DNA from: Limisphaera sp.
GTDB taxonomy: Bacteria > Verrucomicrobiota > Verrucomicrobiia > Limisphaerales > Limisphaeraceae
Length of the DNA: 64,000 nt
Direction of reading: 5' to 3'
Assembly: GCA_025057755.1 (NCBI GenBank)
Contig: JANWVC010000003.1
Coordinates: 1-64,000, forward strand
Shown here: positions 52,503 through 62,106 of the stretch, piece after piece
Numbering within the stretch: the stretch's first letter is position 1
Layout: each line of letters opens with the position of its first letter
The notes under the pieces: model-generated
Told to the model about the DNA's origin: nothing
The model's input: only the letters and a program-made list of their open reading frames with translations
Database searches by the model: none
Made by a program: the position numbers and the translations under genes

Positions 52503-53603
52503 ATGGGTAGGGCATGCTATCGTTCACCAGGTGGAGAACAATCCGTACCGGCTGAGCAGGGTTACTCCATGCCAGCGGAGTGGGAACCGCACCAAGCCAC
52601 GTGGCTGGCCTGGCCTCACCTCAGTTCCGACTGGCCCGGCAAGCTAGACGCAATTCGATGGGTGTACACCGAAATCGTTCGGAAGCTTACGGAGGGAGAA
52701 GACGTCTATATGCTTGTCCGCGATGCAAAAGAACGCGCGCAAGCACGCCGTTACCTGGCCCGGGCGGGCTGTAACCTTGCTCGCATCCGGTTCGTGACAC
52801 ACGCCACAAACCGAAGCTGGACTCGAGATTATGGACCCATCTTTGTCCGCTGTTCGAGCCCTCCAGCCCGTCTGGCCATCATCCAGTTCCATTTTAATGG
52901 TTGGGCCAAATACAAAAATTACCGGAAGGACCAAGCTGTGCCCGAAACCGCTGCTGCAATACTCAAGCTACCCCTTTTCCGCGCCTGCCGTAACCACCGA
53001 CCATTCGTTCTAGAGGGAGGCGCCATTGACGTGAACGGGCGTGGGACCGTGCTCACCACGGAAGAATGCCTGCTGCATCCCCGGATCCAGGTCCGCAACC
53101 CGGGCTGGCGAAAAGCCGATTACCAGCAGGCCTTTCGAAGCTATCTCGGTGCCCACAACATCCTGTGGCTCAAGAACGGAATCATTGGCGACGACACGCA
53201 CGGACATGTGGATGACCTCGCCCGCTTCATCAACCCTCGCACGCTCGTGATGGTCCGGGAGCCAAATCCACGCGATCCAAACCACCGACGACTGGAGGAA
53301 AACTGGGATCGCGTGCCTGACCTGCGTCTGGAGGATGGGACCAAACCCGAGGTTATTCCGCTGCCCATGCCCGCTCCACTTCTTTTTGACGGCTACCGTC
53401 TCCCGGCCAGCTATGCCAATTTTTACATTACAAATACAGCAGTCCTCGTCCCGACCTTCAACGATCCCAAGGATCGAATGGCTCTCGGCATCCTCAGCGA
53501 CCTTTTCCCTGATCGACCCGTTGTGGGAATCCACGCCGTAGACCTCGTGCTCGGCCTCGGCACTCTCCACTGTCTGACTCAACAGCAACCCGTCGGATCA
53601 TAA
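52503..53603 (+). CDS. aguA: Agmatine deiminase
   Basis: 366 residues from ATG 52503; ATG 52569 (MPAEWEPHQATWLAWPHLSS) is a shorter option, but family members usually begin some 10-20 residues before MPAEW. It hydrolyses agmatine to N-carbamoylputrescine and ammonia. Guanidine-modifying family motifs: WTRDYGPIFV, LEGGAIDVNGRGTVLTTEEC, GIIGDDTHGHVDDLARF with the catalytic His, and the catalytic Cys in GLGTLHCLTQQQP near the end. The next enzyme of the route, N-carbamoylputrescine amidase (AguB), is not in the window. With mtnP it suggests polyamine metabolism. It stands divergent from the methyltransferase gene. Confidence 0.93.
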   Translation: MGRACYRSPGGEQSVPAEQGYSMPAEWEPHQATWLAWPHLSSDWPGKLDAIRWVYTEIVRKLTEGEDVYMLVRDAKERAQARRYLARAGCNLARIRFVTHATNRSWTRDYGPIFVRCSSPPARLAIIQFHFNGWAKYKNYRKDQAVPETAAAILKLPLFRACRNHRPFVLEGGAIDVNGRGTVLTTEECLLHPRIQVRNPGWRKADYQQAFRSYLGAHNILWLKNGIIGDDTHGHVDDLARFINPRTLVMVREPNPRDPNHRRLEENWDRVPDLRLEDGTKPEVIPLPMPAPLLFDGYRLPASYANFYITNTAVLVPTFNDPKDRMALGILSDLFPDRPVVGIHAVDLVLGLGTLHCLTQQQPVGS

Positions 53604-54005
53604 TTATGCAGCGAGCGACTTCTGCCCTCCTGTTCTCATGACCCTAACCAAAGCCTCGCCAATTTTCCTCACAATCCATGCGCATTCGCTCGTTCCTCAG
53701 CAAGCAGCCACCCCACCGGCAAGCTTCATCCGGCCAAGGCAGAAGCGTAACTTGGCCTGGATCAGGCTCCCCTGTAACCAATGGCAAGCGTCTTATCGGA
53801 AGTATCTTACGCCTCCACAAATATTGGTCGCCAACAAATGCATGATAGAAACCCCCAGTTGAAATCCATACTCACACCAACGCCCCCGAGATGCAGCAAA
53901 GCATCGATCCGCGCGAATGAGGTTTTCCCCTTTTTGAACGAAAAAGCAGAAAACCGGTAACTTATAGAAATAGACCTGCCTAGCAATCACCGACCCATAG
54001 ATACT
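53604..54005. other. 402-bp region between converging genes, with an imperfect hairpin
   Basis: No gene is recognisable. GGTTTT...TTTTT...AAAAA...AAAACC at 53921-53955 can fold into an imperfect hairpin with A/T tracts on both arms, a possible bidirectional terminator. Confidence 0.45.
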
Positions 54006-57000
54006 TCAGGGTTGGACCCGAACCCGGTAAAACCGCTGAGGAGGCAACGGCCCCGGATCTTCTAAAACCATTAAACCTGACTCGCCGCGCACTTGCGCCG
54101 CGACTTGCCATTCTAAGGCGCCCAGATTCTCTTGATACTCCCAAAGATATTCCTGACGCGGCCAGCCTTGCATCCATACACAAAAGCCGGCTCCACGCCG
54201 CCCCCAACGCACCAGCCGCGGTTGCACATCCAGGTCCAGCAGAAATGCACTGTGATAACCTCCCGCAGCGATATAACTCAACGGAGAATCGGGCAAAACG
54301 GTCTGGCCTCGCAAGTTACTGCCCAAACGAATCACGGAACCATCCTTGCGCAGGATCAGCGTGTGTTCCACGCCGGCCGAAACACTCACAGCATCCGCAA
54401 TCCCGGGTGGAACGGTCACCTGCCCATGCGAGTTGTCTCCCCAAGCGACAACTCTTCCGTCTGCCAGAACTGCCACACTGTGGTATGCTCCTGCCGCGAT
54501 GCTTCTAACATTGCTCAGTCCCGGCGGCACAACGGCCTGTCCAACCCATTGGCCATGGGCATTGCGGTTGTCGCCCCATGCAAGGACACGCCCCTGCCGG
54601 GTTAATGCAAGGCCATGTCGGGCACCGGCCGCTATGGCCCGTACCTCAACGCCACCAATACGCATGTCCAACTGACCAAAACTGCTGTCCCCCCACCCGA
54701 TCACCCGGCCCTCCTCCGTCAAGGCCAAGCTGTGCCAATGACCCGCTGCAACAGAAACGACGCGCTCCGATGGCCGGGGCGGCCGGGCCTGACCAACATT
54801 ATTGGCCCCCCATCCGACCACGGTTCCGTCCGCTCGAATGGCAAGGCTGTGGTAACCACCTGCAGCAATCGCCACTGCATTGGTCAGAGAATCAGGAACA
54901 TCGCACTGACCAGAAACATTGTGTCCCCAAGCCACCACGCGTCCATCAGACCGAAGCGCCAGCGTGTGCCACAACCCCGCAGCTACAGATACTATGTGGA
55001 CAGCCCCGACAGGCACCTGCAATTGTCCCCATGTGTTGTCGCCGCACACACCAAGGTAGGAACATGCAAGAGTCGCCGGTTCAGATACTGCGAGCCCGTA
55101 GCGATTGCTAATGACCACCCGGTAAGCACCCGCCAGGTGTTCTTCCATGCTTGAGTATTCGAGGGCCGCGTCGGTCCCCGCGCTAATTGCTCGGCCGGCA
55201 TGAAACCATTGGTAGTGAAGCGGTGGCGTTCCCTCGGCTTCCACCTTCAGCTGAACCGGCATGCCTTTTAGTAATGCCTGACTGATCGGCTGACTGACGA
55301 TCACAGGCGCCATGGGCCGCATGGCAAATTCAACTCCATCGAGCCAAGCACAATCTTGTCCCACAGACACGGCTTCATTTTTTTCGTAGATCCATTCAAC
55401 GGTTTGATAACCCGGCTTCAACTCGACCACCTTCTCCGTCCAATCCACCTCACCTGAAATGACGGCTTCATCTTTCGCATTTACACGGAAACGCAGCAGA
55501 TCGGCCCCCGGTTCGGACGACACTTTCCATCGAAAGCGGAGCCTCCCCGGGCCCGGCAAAACGGTCCAAATTCGGGAGCTCTGGCCGTGCCGTAAGTAAC
55601 CACTCGAAGCTGCGTCGGCTCCGTCGCTCGTGATCGAAGTCTGACCAAACCAGCCCATATGACCATCTGTCTGCCACTCCCAATCGGGCGCATCCACAGC
55701 ATCGGCCAGTGACAAAGCGGGAATCACGATCAACATTGCCTCCGGAGAAACCGTCGAGCCAAATCGATTCGAGACCCTAACGCGGTAACGTCCGGCATCT
55801 GTTATCCGCACGGGATCCAGGATTAATTCCGAACCTGACGCATGCCCAAGCACGTTCCCATCCTTGGACCACTGATACGTAATCGGCCCCATGCCAATCG
55901 CCTGGACCGACAATACGGCTCGCGTGCCCTCGCGCAGGATCTGGTCCTCCGGTGGACGAGTCACTCGCGGTGCCAGATCGGGATCGCCGATTACACATTC
56001 CATCACCGGCCCAGGCGCGCTAAACCAATGCAGTTTCAGGCCGCTGGGCCTGCCATCCCACCAACGTGCAGCAGGACTGGATGTATCAGAAAAGATGTTT
56101 TGATAACCGGTTGCCGGGTTCCCCGCATAATACAAATCTTCGCGGTCGCCTGGATTGACGTTCCTATGAAGATCCCACCGGTTGTCAGCCTGAACCAGGG
56201 TGACCTCAAAATTCTGGTGACGCGTGTTGGGATTGCGCCGCTGATCGTCCCGATTTCCCAGTTCGTCGATATGCCAAATGGCCACGCCCGAACCGGGCAA
56301 CAAGGAGTCACGTCCCGATTGATGACGCGCCTCAAACAGATAATACTCTGTAGATACACCAGGTTTTCGGTATCGGTAAAACCGGTTGAAACCCGGTCCA
56401 TTCGTCGCCGTCAAGGTGAGCAGCAATTGTGAGGAGCTTGTTAGGTCCGTGACAGTCGCCCAACCCGCCGCCTGTTTTAAATAGGCACATACCTGCACCG
56501 GATTCCGAGCGAAGGAACCATATCCCATCAGGCAGAACACTCCTGCGCCACCCTTGGAGTCGTAATCGTAGTCGTAAAGATCTGGAAAGCCACAAAGCAA
56601 GTGTCCGTTTTCATGAACGAACGTACCCAACTCAAGTCGCTGCCCAATGTTGCTGATCTGATAAAACCAAATACGCGGGCCCCCGGGCCAAAGCTCCTGA
56701 GGGCCCACTCGCACCAACGCCCACGCGTGCGGCCATAAACCTTTTGACCAGACCCCGCTGTTCTCGCCGGCATAGAGAACGTTGCAAGCCACAACGCGAT
56801 TTTGACCATCTACAGTTAGACTCCGCAACTTGGGCACAATTTCACTTTGGTAATTGGGCAATGTTTTGAGCAGCTTGATGGCATCACGAATCAACTCATT
56901 CGCTTGTTCACCAGAATCGCGACTTCTGTCATTGTAGTAGCTCTTGGGACGAATGCTGTTTGGAATGCGGATATAGGACAACACGATGTTGGAGTACGTA

Positions 57001-57683
57001 AGCAAACCATGGGAAACGTCCAGAAAATATTGCTTGACCGACCCGTTATTTCCAAAACCTTGATAAGTGTCGGCATTGCAAAAGGCCTCAACTTCCGATT
57101 CCGGCACCATTGCGGGATCATCCTCAAAGTCGATGAGGAGACACAGGCCGACTTTCACTCCCACCGTGGGAGCGGCCCCGGCGGCAGCACTCATGTCAAA
57201 CGTTTCAAGACTTCGCCGCCATGCTTTCAGAGCTTCCCAACGCTCGGTGATTTCCATAACCTCCTCCCATTGCCGTCGCCTTGCAACGGTCTCCCTTTGT
57301 TCGACGTGCCAAGGGGACCTGAGACTCCGAGGCAATCCTAACCGTTCAGGCGTTTCGACGTGGACAGGCACGCCTGTTGAAACCAAGCGCCCGTCCACTG
57401 CCAGCCTGGCATAGCAATATGCCTGCAGCTTTTGATCATAAATGACCGTATAACCCTCTGAGGTTTCAAAACGAGCCTGAAACTCGTCCCCGGAGCCTCG
57501 CAAGCGAATAACAGTCCCATCCGGCTGGCGGAAATGAAATTCCGTTTCAAAAGGAGCCGCAACCAGGCACAGGCAACCACCCAGCAGCCACCCGCCCCAC
57601 ATCGCCGCGCCACGAATGCGCGGGAGTCGCCAGGACCTGCGATCAAAACCGCGATTGAGATCCCATCGAGTGGGCTTCATCAT
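54006..57683 (-). CDS. Secreted M6-family metalloprotease with Ig and RCC1-like repeats
   Basis: 1225 residues from ATG 57683 (ATG 57680 follows directly). A signal sequence ends near residue 43 (GGWLLGGCLCLVAAPF). The M6 peptidase domain, about 165-460, has the zinc motif HENGH (His357, Glu358, His361) followed by CGFPDLYDYD, and later CLMGYGSF with the Met turn and IWHIDELGNRDDQ; InhA and similar enzymes belong here. Two Ig-like domains follow (ITYQWSKDGNVLG, LHYQWFHAGRAIS), separated by a beta-sandwich (IWTVLPGPGRLRFRWKVSS). Then come about seven RCC1-type blades (e.g. SVAAGLWHTLALRSDGRVVAW, split: GLWHTLALRSDGRVVAWG). The C-terminus is PPQRFYRVRVQP, a variant of the FYRL tail. It is a predicted extracellular protease. 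Confidence 0.88.
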   Translation of the reverse strand: MMKPTRWDLNRGFDRRSWRLPRIRGAAMWGGWLLGGCLCLVAAPFETEFHFRQPDGTVIRLRGSGDEFQARFETSEGYTVIYDQKLQAYCYARLAVDGRLVSTGVPVHVETPERLGLPRSLRSPWHVEQRETVARRRQWEEVMEITERWEALKAWRRSLETFDMSAAAGAAPTVGVKVGLCLLIDFEDDPAMVPESEVEAFCNADTYQGFGNNGSVKQYFLDVSHGLLTYSNIVLSYIRIPNSIRPKSYYNDRSRDSGEQANELIRDAIKLLKTLPNYQSEIVPKLRSLTVDGQNRVVACNVLYAGENSGVWSKGLWPHAWALVRVGPQELWPGGPRIWFYQISNIGQRLELGTFVHENGHLLCGFPDLYDYDYDSKGGAGVFCLMGYGSFARNPVQVCAYLKQAAGWATVTDLTSSSQLLLTLTATNGPGFNRFYRYRKPGVSTEYYLFEARHQSGRDSLLPGSGVAIWHIDELGNRDDQRRNPNTRHQNFEVTLVQADNRWDLHRNVNPGDREDLYYAGNPATGYQNIFSDTSSPAARWWDGRPSGLKLHWFSAPGPVMECVIGDPDLAPRVTRPPEDQILREGTRAVLSVQAIGMGPITYQWSKDGNVLGHASGSELILDPVRITDAGRYRVRVSNRFGSTVSPEAMLIVIPALSLADAVDAPDWEWQTDGHMGWFGQTSITSDGADAASSGYLRHGQSSRIWTVLPGPGRLRFRWKVSSEPGADLLRFRVNAKDEAVISGEVDWTEKVVELKPGYQTVEWIYEKNEAVSVGQDCAWLDGVEFAMRPMAPVIVSQPISQALLKGMPVQLKVEAEGTPPLHYQWFHAGRAISAGTDAALEYSSMEEHLAGAYRVVISNRYGLAVSEPATLACSYLGVCGDNTWGQLQVPVGAVHIVSVAAGLWHTLALRSDGRVVAWGHNVSGQCDVPDSLTNAVAIAAGGYHSLAIRADGTVVGWGANNVGQARPPRPSERVVSVAAGHWHSLALTEEGRVIGWGDSSFGQLDMRIGGVEVRAIAAGARHGLALTRQGRVLAWGDNRNAHGQWVGQAVVPPGLSNVRSIAAGAYHSVAVLADGRVVAWGDNSHGQVTVPPGIADAVSVSAGVEHTLILRKDGSVIRLGSNLRGQTVLPDSPLSYIAAGGYHSAFLLDLDVQPRLVRWGRRGAGFCVWMQGWPRQEYLWEYQENLGALEWQVAAQVRGESGLMVLEDPGPLPPQRFYRVRVQP

Positions 57684-58334
57684 TAGGGCAACTGACAAAC
57701 ATCGAAACTACTTCCGGTCTCCCTGGCAAGCCGATTTCCACGACAACGGCCCAACATGACGCCTGATACCTCCCCTTTAACGTGACCGTCCCGACATCGA
57801 AAAACCATAGCAAGATGCCGAGTCTCATGAACCTTCCCAGCGAGAGGTCAGAAACAAAGACTGACTCGAGGATAGGCAATCCGTTTCACCTGATTGCCTC
57901 GAATCCCTGGGGAGACCGGCTCTTGGTCGCGTACCCAGCGTGTACAAGGATTCTCCCTGAATCCTCGCAGCCGCCATCCTTCGTTGGATGTGTATTTTGT
58001 GGGAGGGCCAATGCAATGTCTCTCTATAACATGCTTCCTTCAGGGGTTGATCGGAGCAAGGATTGTAAGGAGCGCGCGACTTGAAACGGTCTGAGCTTCG
58101 GCAGATGTTTGGTTAAGAATCGTCGGCCACGACGGTTGCGTCCCATCAGTTTTAAAGCCACTGATCGCGCCACCAGCAGAGCTTGATCGTCATATTTCTC
58201 GGATTGACCTAACGTGCTCTAGCAAAGCCCTTCCATTCTACAATCGACCAGTGCATGCTTGACGCCTGTGAGTGCCCGGCCCCGCCGTCTCCCTATCCTT
58301 ACCAGAAGAGCACCGGGGACACTGCCAAAGCCAA
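57684..58334. other. Intergenic region between the M6 protease gene and pilQ
   Basis: It should hold the promoter of the protease gene; no clear boxes were seen. Short open frames on both strands lack recognisable products. Confidence 0.45.
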
Positions 58335-58358
58335 GCCGCGCAGCTCGGGCTGCGCGGC
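58335..58358. terminator. Hairpin downstream of pilQ
   Basis: A perfect 10-bp stem GCCGCGCAGC / GCTGCGCGGC with loop TCGG lies 31 bp after the pilQ stop. On the pilQ strand it is followed by TTGGCTTTGG; on the plus strand by CTTTCTCT. A likely end of the pil operon transcript. Confidence 0.7.
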
Positions 58359-58389
58359 CTTTCTCTACGCCCTACCATTCCAGGTGTTT

Positions 58390-60045
58390 TTAGAAGGTCA
58401 AGCCGCCCGGTTTCATGGCTGGCTGCTGGTACTGCGGTTCCCCGCCGCGACGCGCATTCAGGCGGCTCCAATCTGCAGGTTTTGCACCCTCCCAGGCGCT
58501 GTCGGCGTCAATCCCGCCGCTCAGGACGGTCGGTGTGGACTTTAAGAAATCCGTTTGTGCCGGCACAAAATCTCCGTCCTTGAGAATGGTGGGCGTGATG
58601 AAGATCAAGAGATTCTTCTTGTCCATCGCTTTGTTCTCATGTCGGAAGGCCAGCCCGAGCAGAGGCAGGTCCCCCAAGAGAGGAACCTTGCTGTAAATGT
58701 TCTTTGTGGAATCGCTCATCAGACCGCCCATGACCAAGGTATGCGAATTCGGGATGAGGACCTGGGTTTCCACTTTTCGGATATCATACTCATCGGCTTC
58801 GTTAACAGTATCCAACACACGTTTTTGCACCGTCCGGAAGATACTGGAAACCTCAGGCACCACTTTCAGGAAAATGTGGTCGTTGGCGGTAATTCGCGGC
58901 GTCACCTCAAGAACCGTTCCTAAGTTCGTATAGTTCACCTCCGAACCCCCGGTCGTGTTAGGTGTGCTGGCCTGGACTTTGAAAATCGGGACGGCCCGGG
59001 TGACGGACAGTCGGGCAGTTTCATTGTCGAGCGTCACGGCTCGCGGGGTGGAAATGACCTGAGTATCTGCATCCTTGTTGAGGAATGAGAGTACTGCTCG
59101 CACACCGTCCGCGTTCAGAAAGGCGATATTCGGATTGAATCCATTGAATGTGTTTAACGACAGGCCCCCGGCGCCAGAGAGGGTGGTCATGCTGGTCGTT
59201 CGGTCATACCGTCGCTGCTGACCCGGCACCGTCGTGGTTGTTTCTGCAGTAGTGATTCCGTTACCAAAACTGACCGACTGACCTTCCAAGGTGTTGCCCC
59301 AATCAATGCCCTTGATGGTGCTGGGGCTTCGAGAGATTTCCATCAGCCGGGCCTCAATCAGCACCTGCCTTGGGGGTACATCCAACCGCTCGATTAATTG
59401 CTCCACGGCCAACATTTCCCTCTCCGTGGCCACCACAATGATTTGGCTTGTTCGCACATCTGGGAGTGCTTTGCTTCGCTTGTCGGTCAAGGTGCTTTGA
59501 ACAGCCCCTACCACATTCGAGGGATTGGCATACTTAAGCTGCAGGATCCGTGTAACCAATGGATCAGGCGCTGCTGGATCCTTCACTGTAATGCGCGCAA
59601 TGCCAGTTTTGGGATCCTGAACCAATTGTAAGTCATAATTATTAAGCAAAGCCTCCAAGGCTTGCTGCGCCGTCACATTTTCCCAGCGCAGGGACACATT
59701 GGGAACGGGAACAACTCGACCGTCCGGACCCGGAGCGCCAAAGCCGACTTTGGGGTCCATCAAATAATTGATTCCCGCCTGCCGCGCCAGGTTCCGAATG
59801 GCATCGGTCAAGGGCAAATCATCCATGAGGATCAGCGGAATGATGAGATTGCCAGATGGTTTTGCGGGTGCCGCAGCATCAGCGCCTGCTGGTGTAGGTA
59901 TCTCAGTCGTATTTGTTTCGTTTTGAGAGCCGTCGGGCAGGTTGGAGCCCGCGGCTGTTTCCTGCGTGTGTGTCAACTCCGCAGTTCCTTGCCATATGAC
60001 AAGGATGACGCAGAGGGCCACCAGTGTTATGAGTCTATTTTTCAT
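58390..60045 (-). CDS. pilQ: Secretin PilQ/GspD-like outer-membrane channel
   Basis: 551 residues from ATG 60045 (MKNRLITLVALCVILVIWQG), a signal peptide. An acidic linker follows, then an N1/STN-like domain (LPLTDAIRNLARQAGINYLM, NVTAQQALEALLNNYDLQL) and an N-type ring domain (LQLKYANPSNVVGAVQSTL, ERLDVPPRQVLIEARLMEIS). The secretin core ends with VPLLGDLPLLGLAFRHENKAMDKKNLLIFITPTI (given in pieces: PLLGDLPLLGLAFRH, KKNLLIFITPTIL), the most conserved block. It forms the outer-membrane gate for a type IV pilus or type II secretion system. The pilM-N-O-P order upstream favours the pilus. It is short for PilQ, with no AMIN domain. Confidence 0.93.
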   Translation of the reverse strand: MKNRLITLVALCVILVIWQGTAELTHTQETAAGSNLPDGSQNETNTTEIPTPAGADAAAPAKPSGNLIIPLILMDDLPLTDAIRNLARQAGINYLMDPKVGFGAPGPDGRVVPVPNVSLRWENVTAQQALEALLNNYDLQLVQDPKTGIARITVKDPAAPDPLVTRILQLKYANPSNVVGAVQSTLTDKRSKALPDVRTSQIIVVATEREMLAVEQLIERLDVPPRQVLIEARLMEISRSPSTIKGIDWGNTLEGQSVSFGNGITTAETTTTVPGQQRRYDRTTSMTTLSGAGGLSLNTFNGFNPNIAFLNADGVRAVLSFLNKDADTQVISTPRAVTLDNETARLSVTRAVPIFKVQASTPNTTGGSEVNYTNLGTVLEVTPRITANDHIFLKVVPEVSSIFRTVQKRVLDTVNEADEYDIRKVETQVLIPNSHTLVMGGLMSDSTKNIYSKVPLLGDLPLLGLAFRHENKAMDKKNLLIFITPTILKDGDFVPAQTDFLKSTPTVLSGGIDADSAWEGAKPADWSRLNARRGGEPQYQQPAMKPGGLTF

Positions 60046-60342
60046 AGGCTGTTGTCTTTTTCCAGTAGTCCGTCCAACCGCTTCCGGGTTGGGGCCGGGC
60101 CATGTCCTATGACCGTTCTTGCTTCTATCTTTCACCATTTGCTTTAACACGCCATCCTTAGGGTTTTTGACATCCCTCTCCTGCCGAGCTCTGGCTCGAT
60201 GCGACCCCTTGACGCAGCATATATCGGGCCAGGTTGTATCCTGCTCTGCGAGATTCCAGCTAAGATGGGTTATATTTTATTTCGGCAGTGCTGCTTGAGC
60301 AGGGCGCGCGATTAACCCGAGCCATTTGACCGGTCCGGCACT
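60046..60342. other. 297-bp gap between pilP-like gene and pilQ
   Basis: Longer than other gaps in the operon. It holds an AT-rich stretch (on the minus strand AAATAAAATATAACCC) that could act as a separate pilQ promoter, but no good -35 box was seen. Confidence 0.4.
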
Positions 60343-60840
60343 CTATGAACCATGGCGAAGGTGCAACTCTTGTTGTACGCCATTTACTTCCAACAAGACA
60401 TGACCGTCTGTGATCTGGACACATCGAATCCGGAGCTCTCTACCCTGTGCTCGAATCAACCGCTCTTCGCCTTGCCCCAGGATAACATGCCGAGGGGGCT
60501 GTTCAGACACCTGGATGGTCGCCAGTCGCTGACCCGGTGCCCCAGCCAGTCCTCGGAGAGAAAGCGCCACCCGAGCAGCGGGCAAAGAATTGGTGGACGA
60601 ACGCTTTCCCGCGAACAGGCGGGTGGATTGAGGGAAAAAAGGATCACGTCCTTGCTCGGGAATCGTTGGGACCTCAAAAACCGATCGCGGAATGGGAGGT
60701 AGTGCAGGAGCCGCGAAGGCTGACATCGCCTTCGCTTGTTTATCCACAGCAACCGTCGCAGCGCAGGCACCGCCACCCCCAAGCGGCAAGGCCGCGCAAC
60801 ACCAAGATAGACCGGTACTTAATAAGAATTTTGGACGCAT
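60343..60840 (-). CDS. PilP-like pilus assembly protein
   Basis: 165 residues. An N-terminal signal (MRPKFLLSTGLSWCCAALPLGG) is followed by a disordered Ala/Pro-rich stretch and then GRDPFFPQSTRLFAG, the short RDPF motif that recurs in PilP and GspC-like proteins. The C-terminal part (SLRGLAGAPGQRLATIQV, VILGQGEERLIR, VLLEVNGVQQELHL) fits a small beta-barrel HR/PilP domain. PilP links the PilN-PilO inner-membrane pair to PilQ. Similarity is weak in sequence; the call rests on position right after pilO and before pilQ plus these motifs. Confidence 0.72.
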   Translation of the reverse strand: MRPKFLLSTGLSWCCAALPLGGGGACAATVAVDKQAKAMSAFAAPALPPIPRSVFEVPTIPEQGRDPFFPQSTRLFAGKRSSTNSLPAARVALSLRGLAGAPGQRLATIQVSEQPPRHVILGQGEERLIRAQGRELRIRCVQITDGHVLLEVNGVQQELHLRHGS

Positions 60841-60845
60841 TTTCC

Positions 60846-61424
60846 TTAACCTCCGGATCGAACCAGGGATACCACCGTAACTCGAAAAGAAAGGCGCTCT
60901 GCAGATCCGTCTCGCTCGGTACCGGACTGAGGCTCAATTTCAAGATTTTGCAGGCGCCAATAAGGATGGCGATTTTCAAAGTCTGCCACAAATGTGCCGA
61001 TATCGTGGTAATATCCCTTGCCGGAAATGGTCATGCTGACCTCTTGGTAGGGAAAGGAAGGAAGCAGCTCCACCGATGAAGGCCCGGAGATGGTGCTAAA
61101 TTGGGGAATTTCAACGGCATGCTCCGCTCTGAGTTGTCGGATTCGGCTAATGATTTGTGCGTAGTAATCGCCGGAGACCATTTGTTCCTCGCACTGTTCC
61201 AACAAAGAGCGCGCGGCTTGCAACTTTTCCAACACCTCATCCGAACGTCTCAGGACCTCTTCAGCTTGGGCAATCTGGGATCGAATTTGTGCAATTTCCC
61301 GCCGGACCTGTTCCAGCGTGCTTCTCAAAGGCCTCAACAAGGCCAACCAGACCCCTAGCAGAACGATTAGCGTAACCAGGGCGATTACCCACAGTTGCTT
61401 CTGCTTCTCTTTGGACAGCTTCAT
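60846..61424 (-). CDS. PilO-like pilus assembly protein
   Basis: 192 residues from ATG 61424, which overlaps the pilN stop (ATGA). One membrane helix (LWVIALVTLIVLLGVWLALL) follows a short basic N-terminus; then comes a coiled coil (LEQVRREIAQIRSQIAQAEE) and a C-terminal ferredoxin-like fold (YQEVSMTISGKGYYHDIGTF, VADFENRHPYWRLQNLEIE). These are typical of PilO. It pairs with PilN in the inner membrane and holds PilP. Confidence 0.82.
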   Translation of the reverse strand: MKLSKEKQKQLWVIALVTLIVLLGVWLALLRPLRSTLEQVRREIAQIRSQIAQAEEVLRRSDEVLEKLQAARSLLEQCEEQMVSGDYYAQIISRIRQLRAEHAVEIPQFSTISGPSSVELLPSFPYQEVSMTISGKGYYHDIGTFVADFENRHPYWRLQNLEIEPQSGTERDGSAERLSFRVTVVSLVRSGG

Positions 61425-62101
61425 CGGGTCTTCTCCTGCAGGCGGCACTCCAGACTAAAACCCACGTATGAGCGCCCGGTTCGAGGATCCTGAACGGGCG
61501 GTGCAAGATTGCGGAGTACAACTTCTCCCTGACTGCCCAATAAGTCGCGGAACCAGGGGGAAGCGGCAATTCGCTCCTTGAAAACGGTCACCATATCGCC
61601 CGGGTTTTCGCTTTCATCTCGTGCATCGAGTGTGATTAAAATGCGCTCCGTGACGGTAGCAGGACGCGCAGGCTGCAGGACGCGGCCAGCAGCATTTGTC
61701 TTCGCCGGTGCGGCCTCGGTCAATTGGTAAAACTGTTCCACTCTGACCCGGCTTAAAGGCACGTCCGGCAGCGCAGCTTTCTGAAGGGCTTGCAACAGAT
61801 TGCCCATGAGGAACCGGTTCGCGCCCAACTGATGCAATGCAATCAGCTTGTGATGGATCTCGGCCAACTGTTTCTCATTCGCCCGTGCCTGGTCATAATC
61901 TCGTTTCAGCAAGTGATATTGCGTCTGAAGTGCTGCCAATTCGCTGTTTTGTACCAAAATGTGGGAGTAAAACACGAGGGTGCCCAACAAAACGCAAGCA
62001 ACCAAAACCGCCGACAGTAAAAGGGCGCGCTTGACCGGATCTCGCCTCCGTTCCTCCTCCAAAGCCTGGATTTCCGCCAAAAGGTTAATTCGGATGGGCA
62101 T
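61421..62101 (-). CDS. PilN-like pilus assembly protein
   Basis: 226 residues from ATG 62101 (MPIRINLLAEIQALEEERRR). The INLL motif right at the N-terminus is the peptide that binds PilM in known systems. One membrane helix (ALLLSAVLVACVLLGTLVF) and a coiled coil (ELAALQTQYHLLKRDYDQA) follow, then a C-terminal ferredoxin-like part. The open frame extends upstream into pilM but the INLL position fixes the start. It begins 5 bp after pilM. Confidence 0.85.
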   Translation of the reverse strand: MPIRINLLAEIQALEEERRRDPVKRALLLSAVLVACVLLGTLVFYSHILVQNSELAALQTQYHLLKRDYDQARANEKQLAEIHHKLIALHQLGANRFLMGNLLQALQKAALPDVPLSRVRVEQFYQLTEAAPAKTNAAGRVLQPARPATVTERILITLDARDESENPGDMVTVFKERIAASPWFRDLLGSQGEVVLRNLAPPVQDPRTGRSYVGFSLECRLQEKTR

Positions 62102-62106
62102 AGACT

